In this document: piece by piece, positions 39,139-49,720 of the stretch | Position numbering within the stretch: the first letter of the stretch is position 1 | Layout of the letters: every line of letters begins with the position of its first letter | Notes under the pieces: generated by a model | What the model was told of the DNA's origin: nothing | The model's input: the letters and a program-made list of their open reading frames with translations, nothing else | The model's database searches: none | Position numbers and translations under genes: made by a program | Assembly (NCBI GenBank): GCA_002709305.1 | Contig: PAQM01000006.1 | Span: 186,001-250,000, forward strand | DNA: 64,000 nucleotides | Direction: 5' to 3' | Source: Crocinitomicaceae bacterium | Lineage (GTDB): Bacteria > Bacteroidota > Bacteroidia > Flavobacteriales_D > Crocinitomicaceae

Positions 39139-40488
39139 TTAAATCCCTGGCATACCTCCCCCCATTCCTTTCATTTGCTTCATCATTTGGCGCATATTCG
39201 CAGGATTACTCATCATTTTCATCATTTTCTTGGTATCACCAAATTGTTTCATAAGTTTATTAACTTCCTGAATATTAGTCCCACTACCTTTAGCAATTCT
39301 ATCTTTACGAGATCCATTGATAATTTCAGGGGTTTCTCTTTCTTTTGCAGTCATAGAATAAATAATTGCTTCAATGTGCTTTATAGCATCTTCTTTAATT
39401 TCTGTGTCTTTTAAAGCCTTACCCATTCCTGGTATCATTCCCATAAGATCCTTTACGTTACCCATTTTTTTGACCTGCTGAAGCTGTCCTAAAAAATCAT
39501 TAAAATCAAATTGATTTTTCTTAATTTTCTTTTGTAATTTTCTTGCTTCTTCCTCATTAAAATGCTCCTGAGCTTTTTCTACTAGAGAGACAATGTCACC
39601 TTTTCCTAAAATTCGATCTGCCATTCTTTTTGGATAAAAAATATCCAAGGCATCCATCTTTTCACCAGTACCAATAAATTTTATAGGTTTATTGACAATT
39701 GATTTTATTGATAAAGCAGCACCACCACGAGTATCACCATCTAATTTTGTTAAAATGACACCATCAAAATTTATTCTATCGTTAAAAGCACTTGCTGTAT
39801 TTACAGCATCCTGACCCGTCATAGAATCAACAACAAATAAAGTTTCAGTAGGTTTGATTGAATCTTTAATTTCAGCTATTTCATTCATCATCTTCTCGTC
39901 TACTGCTAAACGTCCAGCAGTATCAATAATAACAACATTATGACCATTACTTTTTGCAAACTGAATAGCAGATAGCGCAATAGAAACAGGATTTTTTTCT
40001 TCTTTATTTGAGTATACAGGAATACCTAATTGATCTCCTAATACATGAATTTGGTCGATAGCAGCAGGTCGATATACATCACAAGCAACAAGTAAAGGAT
40101 TCTTACCTTTTTTATTTTTTAAAAAATTAGCTAATTTACCTGAAAATGTTGTTTTACCTGAACCCTGAAGACCAGACATTAAAACTATACCTGGATTTCC
40201 TTTCACATTAATTTCAACTTCATTACCTCCCATTAATTCGACCAACTCTTCATGACAAATTTTTATCATCAATTGTCCTGGAGAAATAGATGTCAAAACA
40301 TTTTCACCGATAGCCTTATCTTTGACTGTTTTAGTGAAATTTTTAGCTGTTTTAAAGTCAACATCAGCATCTAATAGAGCACGTCTAACTTCTTTTAAAG
40401 TCTCAGCTACATTGATTTCCGAAATTTGACCTTGTCCTTTTAAGACCTTAAAGGCTCTTTCAAACTTTTCTGTTAAATTTTCAAACAT
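39139..40488 (-). CDS. ffh: Signal recognition particle protein
   Basis: VLMSGLQGSGKTTFSGKLANFL; VACDVYRPAAIDQ; VIIDTAGRLAVDEKMM; TKLDGDTRGGAALS; Met-rich M domain and GMGGGMPGI tail. Confidence 0.97.
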   Translation of the reverse strand: MFENLTEKFERAFKVLKGQGQISEINVAETLKEVRRALLDADVDFKTAKNFTKTVKDKAIGENVLTSISPGQLMIKICHEELVELMGGNEVEINVKGNPGIVLMSGLQGSGKTTFSGKLANFLKNKKGKNPLLVACDVYRPAAIDQIHVLGDQLGIPVYSNKEEKNPVSIALSAIQFAKSNGHNVVIIDTAGRLAVDEKMMNEIAEIKDSIKPTETLFVVDSMTGQDAVNTASAFNDRINFDGVILTKLDGDTRGGAALSIKSIVNKPIKFIGTGEKMDALDIFYPKRMADRILGKGDIVSLVEKAQEHFNEEEARKLQKKIKKNQFDFNDFLGQLQQVKKMGNVKDLMGMIPGMGKALKDTEIKEDAIKHIEAIIYSMTAKERETPEIINGSRKDRIAKGSGTNIQEVNKLMKQFGDTKKMMKMMSNPANMRQMMKQMKGMGGGMPGI

Positions 40489-40565
40489 AATTTCTTAGTT
40501 ACAAACACAAAAATAACAAAAACAAACTATCTATTAGGAAGTAAAAATGAGTATATAAATAAGCT

Positions 40566-42002
40566 TTATTTAAGCTTTTTTATTTTTATATTTAAAAAAC
40601 CATAAATCACTGTAATGAATGGACTAATCAAATTAAAAAAACAATAAATCCAATATTCACCAGTAGCCACATTCAAAATTGTAGACTGAGCCGCACCACA
40701 AGTATTCCAGGGAAATAAAACAGAAGTAACTGTTCCAGAGTCTTCTAATGTTCGACTTAAATTTTCAGGTGCTAAATCTCTTTCTTTATATGTATCAGCA
40801 AACATTTTACCGGGAACTACAATGGCTAAATACTGATCTGAAGCAGTGGCATTAAAAAACACACATGTACTAGCAGTAGTTGCAATTAAAGAGCCAGTAG
40901 ATTTAGCCATAGAAACAATAGATTTAGTTATTTTTTGCAATAATCCACATGATTCCATAACACCACCAAATGCCATTGCACAAATAATCAACCAAATTGT
41001 ATTCATCATTCCTTCCATCCCTCTTGTAGTGAGGAGACTTTTCATTAAGTTACCTTCTTCCAGTATTGATGTCTCACCAAACATAGAACTAATAGAAGCC
41101 TTATATGATGCAACGATATAAGAGTTTGTTTTTCCAGCAATATCAATAATTATATCTGGTTGAAAGAATATCGCTACAATTGAACCAAGCAATGTACCAA
41201 TAAATAAAGCAGGAACAGCACTTACTTTTTTCACAATTAACAAAACAACAATTAATGGAGCAAAAAGCAATAAAGGAGAAACATAAAACTTGCTATCTAT
41301 AGTATTCATTATCTCTATAACATGAGGGAAATTAGTATTTGTATCAATTGAAAAACCTAAAATTAAAAATATGATTAAAGTCAAAATAATAGAAGGAAAA
41401 GTAGTGAGAGTCATATAACGAATATGTGAAAATAAATCTGTACCTGCCATAGCTGGAGCTAAATTAGTTGTATCAGATAATGGACTCATTTTATCACCAA
41501 AATAAGCACCTGAAATAATAGCACCAGCTACCATTGGTAAATGAAAACCTAACGCTTCTCCAACACCAATTAATGCAAGACCCACTGTAGCAATTGTACT
41601 CCATGAACTCCCGGTAGCTAAAGCAACAATAGCACTTACAACACATGCCGCAACTAAAAAAACTGATGGATTAATAATTTTCAAACCATAATAAATCATT
41701 GTGGGAACGATACCAGATATCATCCAAGTTCCAGCCAATGCTCCTATTAACAATAATATTAAAATCGCAGGTAAACTTGACTTAATACTATTAACAATAC
41801 CTTTTTGGATTTCATTCCAACTAAAACCTATACTTAAACCTATAATAACAGATACAGCTGTTGAAATAATTAATGCTATTTGATTAGATCCATAAGTTGC
41901 ATCTTCTCCATAAATATTTACATTTAAAACAAGTAAAACAATTAATATTAATATAGGTAATATTGAAATAAAAAAAGTAGGTGATTTAATTTTTGATGTC
42001 AT
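40566..42002 (-). CDS. nhaC: NhaC-family Na+/H+ antiporter
   Basis: ATGSSWSTIATVGLALIGVGEALGFHLPMVAGAIISGAYFGDKMSPLSDTTNLAPAMAGTDLFSHIRYM; FFNATASDQYLAIVVPGKMF. Confidence 0.93.
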   Translation of the reverse strand: MTSKIKSPTFFISILPILILIVLLVLNVNIYGEDATYGSNQIALIISTAVSVIIGLSIGFSWNEIQKGIVNSIKSSLPAILILLLIGALAGTWMISGIVPTMIYYGLKIINPSVFLVAACVVSAIVALATGSSWSTIATVGLALIGVGEALGFHLPMVAGAIISGAYFGDKMSPLSDTTNLAPAMAGTDLFSHIRYMTLTTFPSIILTLIIFLILGFSIDTNTNFPHVIEIMNTIDSKFYVSPLLLFAPLIVVLLIVKKVSAVPALFIGTLLGSIVAIFFQPDIIIDIAGKTNSYIVASYKASISSMFGETSILEEGNLMKSLLTTRGMEGMMNTIWLIICAMAFGGVMESCGLLQKITKSIVSMAKSTGSLIATTASTCVFFNATASDQYLAIVVPGKMFADTYKERDLAPENLSRTLEDSGTVTSVLFPWNTCGAAQSTILNVATGEYWIYCFFNLISPFITVIYGFLNIKIKKLK

Positions 42003-42038
42003 AAATAATTTTCAAATTTTAACAGTTAAAAATAAATA

Positions 42039-44309
42039 TTATTTACGCATTAATTTGGGTTTATACAAAACAAGTAATAAAATAGGTAAAATAGTCAAAT
42101 CAGCAATTAAAGCAACAAATAAAGTTATACAAAGTAATAAACCCAAATAAAAAGTACCTAAGAAACTCGAAAAAATTAATAAAAGAAATCCTGAACATAA
42201 TATCAAAGTAGTTAAAATCATGGCTTTACCAGTGGTAAGATAAGTTCTTTTTAGTGCATATATCTTATCTTTTCCTTTGAGAAGCTCATACTTAAATTTA
42301 CCCAAAAAATGAATAGTATCATCTACTGCAATTCCAAAAGCTATAGTAAAAATAATGGATGTACTAGTTTTTAACTCTATACCAACAAACCCCATAATAC
42401 CTGCAATAAATATAAGTGGAATTAAATTTGTAATTATACTTATCAACAAAATCATATATGATCTATAAATAAAACCTATTATTAAAGCAACAATTAAAAT
42501 AGATATACCCAATCCTTTAACTAAGCTTATGGATAAATATTTTAAATTTTTATCAACTAGATGTGACGAACCTGTCAACTTAAAATCTAAAATATCATCT
42601 AAATTATTAGCATTGATAAATTGAAATAATTCCCGATTCTTTTCAGAAATAATTTTATTCCCTAAATCAGGTATTGTTCCCATTATCCTTGCAATATTCT
42701 CTGATGAATCTATAATTGAATTAACAAAATCTCCACCATCTACAAGACGAATAGAACGTCTATATTTTCTTATTTTTCTTTGAGATTTTGGTAATAAATA
42801 ATAATCACTATTCCCAGAATGATGTGATCTATTAGCTATTTTTAATGTTTTAACTAAAGAATTTTTTATGCTAACACCATAATATTTTGTTAAATACATT
42901 TCAATACTATCCATTTTATTCAAAACTTCATTACTCCATACAGAATAAGAAGTATCCTTAATACTTACAGCTATTTCAAAAGGACGAACACCACCATAAT
43001 ATTGATCAAAAAATTGAAAATCTAACTTAATTGGTTCATTATCTTTTAAATCATCCATTAAAAAATTATTTGTATTAATTTTTGATAAGCCTATTACACT
43101 GATTAATAAAACTATTCCTGTAACAATGGAAATAATTCTTTTATTATTAATTATTTTAATAAAAAACAGAGATAAATATTTAGTCCAAAAATGATTTTCT
43201 TTTTTTTCAATAATATATTTTGGTCCTGGAAAAATATTGAATAAAATAGGTAAAATAAGAAAAGTTAAAAAAAAGGCAATTAAAACCCCTATTCCCATTA
43301 CTATACCAAAAGTTTTAATTGGTTGAATATTAACAAAATAAAGTGAAAAAAAACCAATAGAAGTAGTTATAGAAGTCAAAAACGTTGCCATACCAACTTC
43401 TTTTACTGATATTAATATTGCTTTAAAAATATTTTCTTCAACGCGTAATGCATCTAAATATCTAGACACTAAATGAATAACATCAGACATAGCTACAATA
43501 AACATAATTAACGGTAAAACTGTCAGAACAATATTAATTGATTGATCAAAAACTCCCATTCCACCTACAATCCATATAATAGAAGATAGAATAATAACTT
43601 GAGGAATTAATATTCCCCATAAAGATTTGAAAGCTATAAACAAAAATAAAATCATTAAAAAGGCACTTAAACCAATAAACAATGACATGTCAAAAGTCAT
43701 CTTATCGATATAATATTTTTGTCCAATAATTCTTCCGGCCATTCGAAAATTATGAAATGAATATTTTTTAAGAGAATTATTTAAATCAACAATCAATTTA
43801 TCACTCTCATATTTAGATATATAATCTTTGTGTTTAATGAATAAGCAAATAGATTTTGCATTTTTTGAAACTAATGAATTTATTAATTCTTCATTTTTAT
43901 ATATTCTAGCTGAATCTCGTTTAGGAGAAAAATCAGTAAAATCAATATAAGGTTTAGATACTGTAAAAAATGAAGAAACAAAAAATTCTTCTTGATTTGT
44001 TATTGAATTAACAAATGAAATGTTTTTTATTTTTTGAATTTCTTTTGTTAAAGAGTCTATTCTATTTAGAAATGGTTCATTGAATATCCCATTATTAGAT
44101 TCTACAGAAATAAGAATGAAATCATTATCTGAACTAAATTTCTCTCTGTAAGAAAGAAAAAAATCAGTTTCTTTATCATCTTTCGGGAAAAATTTTTCTA
44201 AGTCATAATCAAAGCTTACCACACTGATTTTATAACCCAAATATAAAGTAGCAACTATAAAAAGTAATAAAACAACTCTGCCATACTTTTTAAACTTTAT
44301 TTCACCCAT
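42039..44309 (-). CDS. MMPL/RND-superfamily transporter
   Basis: Two repeats of TM clusters with SSD/MMPL motifs (VVSFDYDLEKFFPKDDKETDFF; IVFTIAFGIAVDDTIHFLGKFKYEL). The ORF track begins at a TTG (44351); the ATG at 44309 (MGEIKFKKYGRVVLLLFIVATLYLGYK) is a more plausible start. Confidence 0.88.
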   Translation of the reverse strand: MGEIKFKKYGRVVLLLFIVATLYLGYKISVVSFDYDLEKFFPKDDKETDFFLSYREKFSSDNDFILISVESNNGIFNEPFLNRIDSLTKEIQKIKNISFVNSITNQEEFFVSSFFTVSKPYIDFTDFSPKRDSARIYKNEELINSLVSKNAKSICLFIKHKDYISKYESDKLIVDLNNSLKKYSFHNFRMAGRIIGQKYYIDKMTFDMSLFIGLSAFLMILFLFIAFKSLWGILIPQVIILSSIIWIVGGMGVFDQSINIVLTVLPLIMFIVAMSDVIHLVSRYLDALRVEENIFKAILISVKEVGMATFLTSITTSIGFFSLYFVNIQPIKTFGIVMGIGVLIAFFLTFLILPILFNIFPGPKYIIEKKENHFWTKYLSLFFIKIINNKRIISIVTGIVLLISVIGLSKINTNNFLMDDLKDNEPIKLDFQFFDQYYGGVRPFEIAVSIKDTSYSVWSNEVLNKMDSIEMYLTKYYGVSIKNSLVKTLKIANRSHHSGNSDYYLLPKSQRKIRKYRRSIRLVDGGDFVNSIIDSSENIARIMGTIPDLGNKIISEKNRELFQFINANNLDDILDFKLTGSSHLVDKNLKYLSISLVKGLGISILIVALIIGFIYRSYMILLISIITNLIPLIFIAGIMGFVGIELKTSTSIIFTIAFGIAVDDTIHFLGKFKYELLKGKDKIYALKRTYLTTGKAMILTTLILCSGFLLLIFSSFLGTFYLGLLLCITLFVALIADLTILPILLLVLYKPKLMRK

Positions 44310-44484
44310 ATTTTGAAGACTTTCTTTAAAGATTTCAAAGATAATTCTCAATTAAATAATAATCAACCAAAATTTAATAGTTCTTTTAAAGTTTAATTTT
44401 ATTTTGAAAATAAAACAATTCTGACAACAAGTAAAATCTAAAAAATTGTAGTTTTGTTTAAATTATTATGCTAAAAACAAAATT

Positions 44485-45393
44485 ATGACTAACAATATTT
44501 CAACACTATTAAAAAAATATTCTGTACCAGCCCTATTTTTTATAATTGGACTAGTCGTATTTATTATAGGTATAACAAACAATCAAAGTGGAATGTTTAT
44601 GATTTCTTCCATACTACTATTCCTTGCAGGTGGGTTAAGTGTTGTTTTTAGTTCTGGAAACCTACAGAATAAAATGTTGTATGTTTTTGGTGCTCTTTCT
44701 GGTATCGCAGGAATTACAACTATAATAATTTCATATATAAGTGTTAACGACACATTAACATACGAAAAAAACTATAAAGCTTGCAAAGACTTGGCTAAAC
44801 AAAATCTACAAGATATTCGATATATTCAAAAGGAGTATAAAAATAAAACTGGAAGATATTTAAGTGATTGGGAATCTTTTGAAGATTTTATTAAAAATGG
44901 TACAGTTCCATTTGTTGAAAGTCAAGGAATTGTTCCTGACAGAAGAATAAATTCTAAGGAAAATAAATATTTATATACTGGAAATCCTCCGATTGACAAC
45001 AATATGACAGAAAATGAGGCTTACCGATTATCCAAATGGATTGAGGGTCCAAATTACATGTCAGATTTTTATAATTTCAAAAGAGACACAATTCAAGTTA
45101 GTTTAATGGAGCACAAATTTGGTGGGAAAAGCTATAAAGAAAGTAGAATTAAGGCAGGATTCCATTCATTTCATCCAGATTCCTTAAAATATATTCCTTT
45201 CACTGCAATGTCAAAAGAATGGAATCTTCAGACTGTCGATTCAATAAAAATAGGAGATAATTATTTTCCAGCAATAAAAGTATCTGGTGAAATACCATTT
45301 GCAAATGTTAAAGGTAAAAATGGAAATCGAGAAGAGATGTATTTTGGATCATTAACTACTAACGATACAGAAGGCTCTTGGGAAGTTGAATAA
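44485..45393 (+). CDS. Hypothetical membrane-anchored protein (two N-terminal TM hairpins, periplasmic C-terminal domain)
   Basis: ORF with two hydrophobic helical hairpins then a soluble domain; preceded by TAnnTTTG-type sequence TAGTTTTG at 44449-44456. Confidence 0.6.
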   Translation: MTNNISTLLKKYSVPALFFIIGLVVFIIGITNNQSGMFMISSILLFLAGGLSVVFSSGNLQNKMLYVFGALSGIAGITTIIISYISVNDTLTYEKNYKACKDLAKQNLQDIRYIQKEYKNKTGRYLSDWESFEDFIKNGTVPFVESQGIVPDRRINSKENKYLYTGNPPIDNNMTENEAYRLSKWIEGPNYMSDFYNFKRDTIQVSLMEHKFGGKSYKESRIKAGFHSFHPDSLKYIPFTAMSKEWNLQTVDSIKIGDNYFPAIKVSGEIPFANVKGKNGNREEMYFGSLTTNDTEGSWEVE

Positions 45394-45396
45394 ATA

Positions 45397-46161
45397 ATGA
45401 AGTCAAATCAACTCACGATACAATTATCTGAATGTAAAAGCAATTTTGTATCATTAGCAAAAGACAGTGTTATAAATGAATCTTCTGTTTCATTTCAAGA
45501 CGAACCTAACTCAAGAAAATCAGAAATATTAAAGAAACATTTTTTGCTAAACGATTATCTAAATCAAGATTTTGATGAAATAACTCTTTCATGGTCTAAT
45601 AAAAGATCTACATTAGTTCCTAATTCTATTTTTTCTGAGACAAAACCAAACGAAATATTTAATTTATGTTTTGGGGAAAAATCTACTAAATATGATATTG
45701 ACTATAATCGTATATATCAATTAAACTTAGTAAACATATATGAAATACCTAGTTGGATAAAACATTTTTTTATTATGAAATTTCCTAAAATAATAATCCA
45801 GCATGAAGGTTCTCATATTATCCGTCAAAATATATTTGAAAATATTTTAGATATAAAAGTAAATATCATAATCCATGACAAATATTTTCAATTAATTATT
45901 ATAGCAAATAATAATTTAGAATTCTATTCATCATTTGAATATCAAAATCACCAAGATATAATTTACTACCTTATGTTTACATTAAAACAAAAACAAATGA
46001 TGAGTAAAAATGGACAATTATATTTAATTGACAGCTCAAGTAATTCCCACAACAAAATAATAGAAAACTTCAAAAAGGAAATAAGAAAAATTAAAGATGT
46101 AAAATTATTAGTTAACATTCCTAATTATTATATAGCTAAATCACAAATTTTGTGCGTATAA
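45397..46161 (+). CDS. DUF3822 family protein
   Basis: ATP-nuclease-like/actin-like DUF3822 features (LTIQLSE...; LVPNSIF; NLVNIYEIPSWIKHFF) and classical synteny upstream of rsmD. Confidence 0.75.
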   Translation: MKSNQLTIQLSECKSNFVSLAKDSVINESSVSFQDEPNSRKSEILKKHFLLNDYLNQDFDEITLSWSNKRSTLVPNSIFSETKPNEIFNLCFGEKSTKYDIDYNRIYQLNLVNIYEIPSWIKHFFIMKFPKIIIQHEGSHIIRQNIFENILDIKVNIIIHDKYFQLIIIANNNLEFYSSFEYQNHQDIIYYLMFTLKQKQMMSKNGQLYLIDSSSNSHNKIIENFKKEIRKIKDVKLLVNIPNYYIAKSQILCV

Positions 46162-46685
46162 TAAGAGGAAAATATAAAACTAGGAAATATAAGTTCCCTA
46201 AAGGCTTCCCTTCTAGACCAACAACAGATTTTGCTAAGGAAGGATTATTTAATATATTAGAACATAACTACAAAAACTCAAATCTAAATATTTTAGATTT
46301 ATGTGTTGGTACAGGAAGTATTTCAATTGAATTTTTATCTCGAGAGATAGGAAAAGTTGTAGCAGTAGATAATAACCAAAAAGTTATTAAACACTTAAAA
46401 TCAGTTATAAAAAAATTGAATTGTGAAGATGAAATTACAGTTTACAAAAGTAATTTAATTACATTCTTAGAAAATACGGAATTACAGTTCGACCTCATTT
46501 TTGCTGACCCTCCCTACTCTTTTAAAGATTATGATTCAATAATTAAATTGATATACAATCGAAACATATTAAATGAAAATGGAGTATTAATTATTGAACA
46601 TTGGAAAAACATAGAATTAGAAAATCTAAAACAATTTAAATTCTCTCGTATCTATGGAAATGTTAAATTCAGCTTTTTTGAATAA
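46152..46685 (+). CDS. rsmD: 16S rRNA (guanine(966)-N(2))-methyltransferase, GTG start
   Basis: RIIRGKYKTRKYKFPKGFPSRPTTDFAKEGLFNIL; LDLCVGTGSISIEFLSR; DLIFADPPYSFKDY. Confidence 0.93.
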   Translation: MRIIRGKYKTRKYKFPKGFPSRPTTDFAKEGLFNILEHNYKNSNLNILDLCVGTGSISIEFLSREIGKVVAVDNNQKVIKHLKSVIKKLNCEDEITVYKSNLITFLENTELQFDLIFADPPYSFKDYDSIIKLIYNRNILNENGVLIIEHWKNIELENLKQFKFSRIYGNVKFSFFE

Positions 46686-46715
46686 ATTTAATATTGTAAA
46701 TATTTTTTGTTAGAA

Positions 46716-47174
46716 ATGAAAAAAATAGGCCTATTTCCCGGTTCGTTTGATCCTTTTACAAAAGGGCATGAATTAATCGTTAAAAAAAGTATAAAAATTT
46801 TTGATGAAATTATTATTGGTATAGGTATAAATAATTCTAAAGAATATCTATTTGATTTACAAAAAAGAATTAAACATATAAATTCTTTATTTGAAGATCA
46901 ATCTAATGTAAAAATATCAGAATTTAATTCATTAACTGTTAATTTTTGCAAAAAAATTGATGCCACACATATTATACGAGGACTTAGAAATTGTAATGAC
47001 TTTGAGTACGAAAAAACAATAGCACAAATGAATAAAAATATTTCTGGAATTGAAACATTGTTTTTTCTTACAGATGAAAAATATGAATCAATAAACTCAT
47101 CATTAATTCGAGAAATTTATAAACATAATGGTCCAATTGAAAAATTTGTAACTAATGCACATCATCTCGTTTAA
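46716..47174 (+). CDS. coaD: Pantetheine-phosphate adenylyltransferase
   Basis: MKKIGLFPGSFDPFTKGHELIVKKS; IIRGLRNCNDFEYEKTIAQMN; FFLTDEKYESINSSLIREI; ATG at 46716 preferred over TTG at 46707. Confidence 0.96.
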   Translation: MKKIGLFPGSFDPFTKGHELIVKKSIKIFDEIIIGIGINNSKEYLFDLQKRIKHINSLFEDQSNVKISEFNSLTVNFCKKIDATHIIRGLRNCNDFEYEKTIAQMNKNISGIETLFFLTDEKYESINSSLIREIYKHNGPIEKFVTNAHHLV

Positions 47175-47225
47175 TTAATAAAGAATTAAATTAGATATAT
47201 TTTAAAATAATATTTACTATTGATT

Positions 47226-48644
47226 ATGTACAAATTTTTATCTTATATATCTATTAATTTATTTATATTTTTTTCATTCTCCCAATCTGTAAGTATAAAA
47301 GGAATTGCTCCTTCATATGTTGGATCAACAATTAAAGTCTATAGTATATCAGATTACTTAAGTCAATTTGAGAATCTAATAACATCTTCTAAAATAAAAC
47401 GAGATAGTACATTTTCTCTCACATTTGACATAAAAGAAACACAAAAAATCATTATACAATGTAAAAACAATAAGGGTTTTATTTATGTTCAAAAAGGAGG
47501 GTTATATAATATATTTTTACCTCGAAAAGATAAATATGATCCATACAGAAAAACAGGAAATAACATTGAAATTTCTTTTATAGAATTAGACAGCTCCGAT
47601 ATAAATTATAAAATATTGGGATTTCAAAGGTGGATAGACCATTTCATAGGCAACAACTTTTATATAAAAAATGTTGAACCAGAAAAATTTGCAAAAAATT
47701 TAGATAGATTTAAATTAAATGTTGAAAGAGCATACCAGAATGATAATAGTAATTATTTTAAAACACATGTTAAATTCTCTATTGCCAGCTTAGATAATAT
47801 TCAAACATTATCTGAAAGAAGTAGATATGAAAAACATGATTTTTACATTAAGCATTCACCAATTGAATATAATAATGAAGCTTATATGTGTTATATATCT
47901 GATTTCTATCAAAACATGACACCTATCCTTTCTGAGAACGTGTATAAAAAATTAGATGCAGGGATTATGAAAGGTAGCCCAACATTAATAATGAAAGCAC
48001 TTGGTGGAGATTATACATTAATTAACTTAAGAATTAGAGAACTAATTATGATAAACTTACTTTCTGAAGAATACAATAAGAATAATTTCCCAAAAAAAAA
48101 CATTGAAACTATTCTGGATAGCTTATCTAATAAATGTTTATTTAAAGCACATGAAAAAATAGCGAAAAACATCAAAAACCGTATCACTCAATTATTACCT
48201 GGAAGCAAAGCTAAAGAGATAATATTTAAAGAGCTAGGTAAGACATCAGAAGTAAAAATTCAAACCTCTCAGGGTAAATACATGTATATTCACTTTTTTA
48301 ATCCTGAAAATGAAGAAAATAAAAAAGAAATACTAATATTAAATGATCTATTTTTAAAATATAAGGATTACGTGAAATTTATTTCAATATATAACAGAGA
48401 TAATTCTATTTCAAAAAATAGTCAAGAGATAATACAAAAAATACCTTGGAATGTATATGGTATATCTGAGTCTAACACAATTTGGAAAGATTACCAAATT
48501 AAAAATTATCCTCAGTACACATTAATTGATGAAACTGGACACATTGTAGCAAGCCCGGCATTGTCTCCTAAACCAAATGGTAATTACGAAACCATTGAAA
48601 AAACATTCTTTTATATACAACGATTGTTGAATATGCGGCAATAG
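47226..48644 (+). CDS. Secreted thioredoxin-fold-like protein with a degenerate active site
   Basis: Signal peptide; C-terminal part (YMYIHFFNPENEENKKEILILNDLFLKYKDYVKFISIYNRDN...YQIKNYPQYTLIDETGHIVASPA) follows the TlpA fold order but has no CxxC. Confidence 0.62.
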   Translation: MYKFLSYISINLFIFFSFSQSVSIKGIAPSYVGSTIKVYSISDYLSQFENLITSSKIKRDSTFSLTFDIKETQKIIIQCKNNKGFIYVQKGGLYNIFLPRKDKYDPYRKTGNNIEISFIELDSSDINYKILGFQRWIDHFIGNNFYIKNVEPEKFAKNLDRFKLNVERAYQNDNSNYFKTHVKFSIASLDNIQTLSERSRYEKHDFYIKHSPIEYNNEAYMCYISDFYQNMTPILSENVYKKLDAGIMKGSPTLIMKALGGDYTLINLRIRELIMINLLSEEYNKNNFPKKNIETILDSLSNKCLFKAHEKIAKNIKNRITQLLPGSKAKEIIFKELGKTSEVKIQTSQGKYMYIHFFNPENEENKKEILILNDLFLKYKDYVKFISIYNRDNSISKNSQEIIQKIPWNVYGISESNTIWKDYQIKNYPQYTLIDETGHIVASPALSPKPNGNYETIEKTFFYIQRLLNMRQ

Positions 48645-48719
48645 ATGATAAATCAATTTTAATCTCAATTATGTTTTAAAATCGGTTAAAGTTTTTAGTA
48701 ATTTTAAAAAAAATATTCA

Positions 48720-49307
48720 ATGAAATTTAATTTATCAGAAGTAAACGAGCTTATAAAAGAACGCAGAACAATATATCCTGAACAATACAATAATCGACAA
48801 GTACATAAAGAACAAATTGAAATAATTCTGAATAATGCGCGATGGGCACCTACTCATGGTAATACACAACCATGGCGATTCAAAATATTTTCAGATAACG
48901 CTAGAAAATATTTAGGTGAATTTTTAGCAAAAACATACATAAATAAAACACCTAAAGAACAACAAAAAGAAACAACAATATCTAAGTTAATAAATCGACC
49001 AAAAATGGCTTCTGTAGTTATTGCTGTATGTATGAAAAGACAAGTTGAAGAGAAAATTCCTGAGATAGAAGAAATAGAAGCCGTTGCATGTGCGATTCAA
49101 AATATGTATTTAACATGTACTGCATATGGATTAGGTGGTTTTTGGTCAACACCAAAAATAATATATACAGAAGAGATGAATAATTTTCTTAATTTGAAAA
49201 AAAAAGACAAGTGTCTAGGTCTTTTCTATATTGGTTACCCCAAAATTGAATGGCCTAAAGGACACCGTAAACCAATTGAATATTCTACAGAATGGATAAT
49301 CCAGTAG
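48720..49307 (+). CDS. Nitroreductase family protein
   Basis: IKERRTIYPEQYNNRQVHKEQIEIILNNARWAPTHGNTQPWRFKIF; YLTCTAYGLGGFWSTP; YIGYPKIEWPKGHRKPIE. Confidence 0.92.
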   Translation: MKFNLSEVNELIKERRTIYPEQYNNRQVHKEQIEIILNNARWAPTHGNTQPWRFKIFSDNARKYLGEFLAKTYINKTPKEQQKETTISKLINRPKMASVVIAVCMKRQVEEKIPEIEEIEAVACAIQNMYLTCTAYGLGGFWSTPKIIYTEEMNNFLNLKKKDKCLGLFYIGYPKIEWPKGHRKPIEYSTEWIIQ

Positions 49308-49678
49308 ATCACAGTTTAGATTTAGGGTTAGTAAACTATACTCAGCACCCAAGTAACACAAATTATATTGTATATCGTTTTTCTGATAAAAATCGTGCCT
49401 CGTCTTTTGAACAAGAATTAAATAATCATAATATTTGGTTTGAAAAAGGAAAAAGTAAAACACAAAATAATATATATACTCTGTATGCTATTCATAAAAA
49501 AAATTATAAAAAAACAGAAAAAATTAATTTTTTAATTGAAGCTAAATATAAAAAACCATTGATTCCATTTAAAATATTACGTTATTTCATTCTATTCTTT
49601 GGATTATCAATATTAACTTTAGCTTCAATAGGATACTGTAAAAGCAAAGAAAAAATTAAAATAAATCAAGTGCTTTGA
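49292..49678 (+). CDS. Hypothetical protein with one C-terminal TM helix
   Basis: ORF overlapping the nitroreductase by 16 nt; FKILRYFILFFGLSILTLASIGYC. Confidence 0.6.
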   Translation: MDNPVDHSLDLGLVNYTQHPSNTNYIVYRFSDKNRASSFEQELNNHNIWFEKGKSKTQNNIYTLYAIHKKNYKKTEKINFLIEAKYKKPLIPFKILRYFILFFGLSILTLASIGYCKSKEKIKINQVL

Positions 49679-49720
49679 AAAAAATATTTGATTGGTATAA
49701 AACTGAATTTTACATTGATT

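Noticed and set aside
40846-41121. 91-aa + strand ORF within nhaC
   Set aside because: Antisense of a conserved antiporter; spurious.
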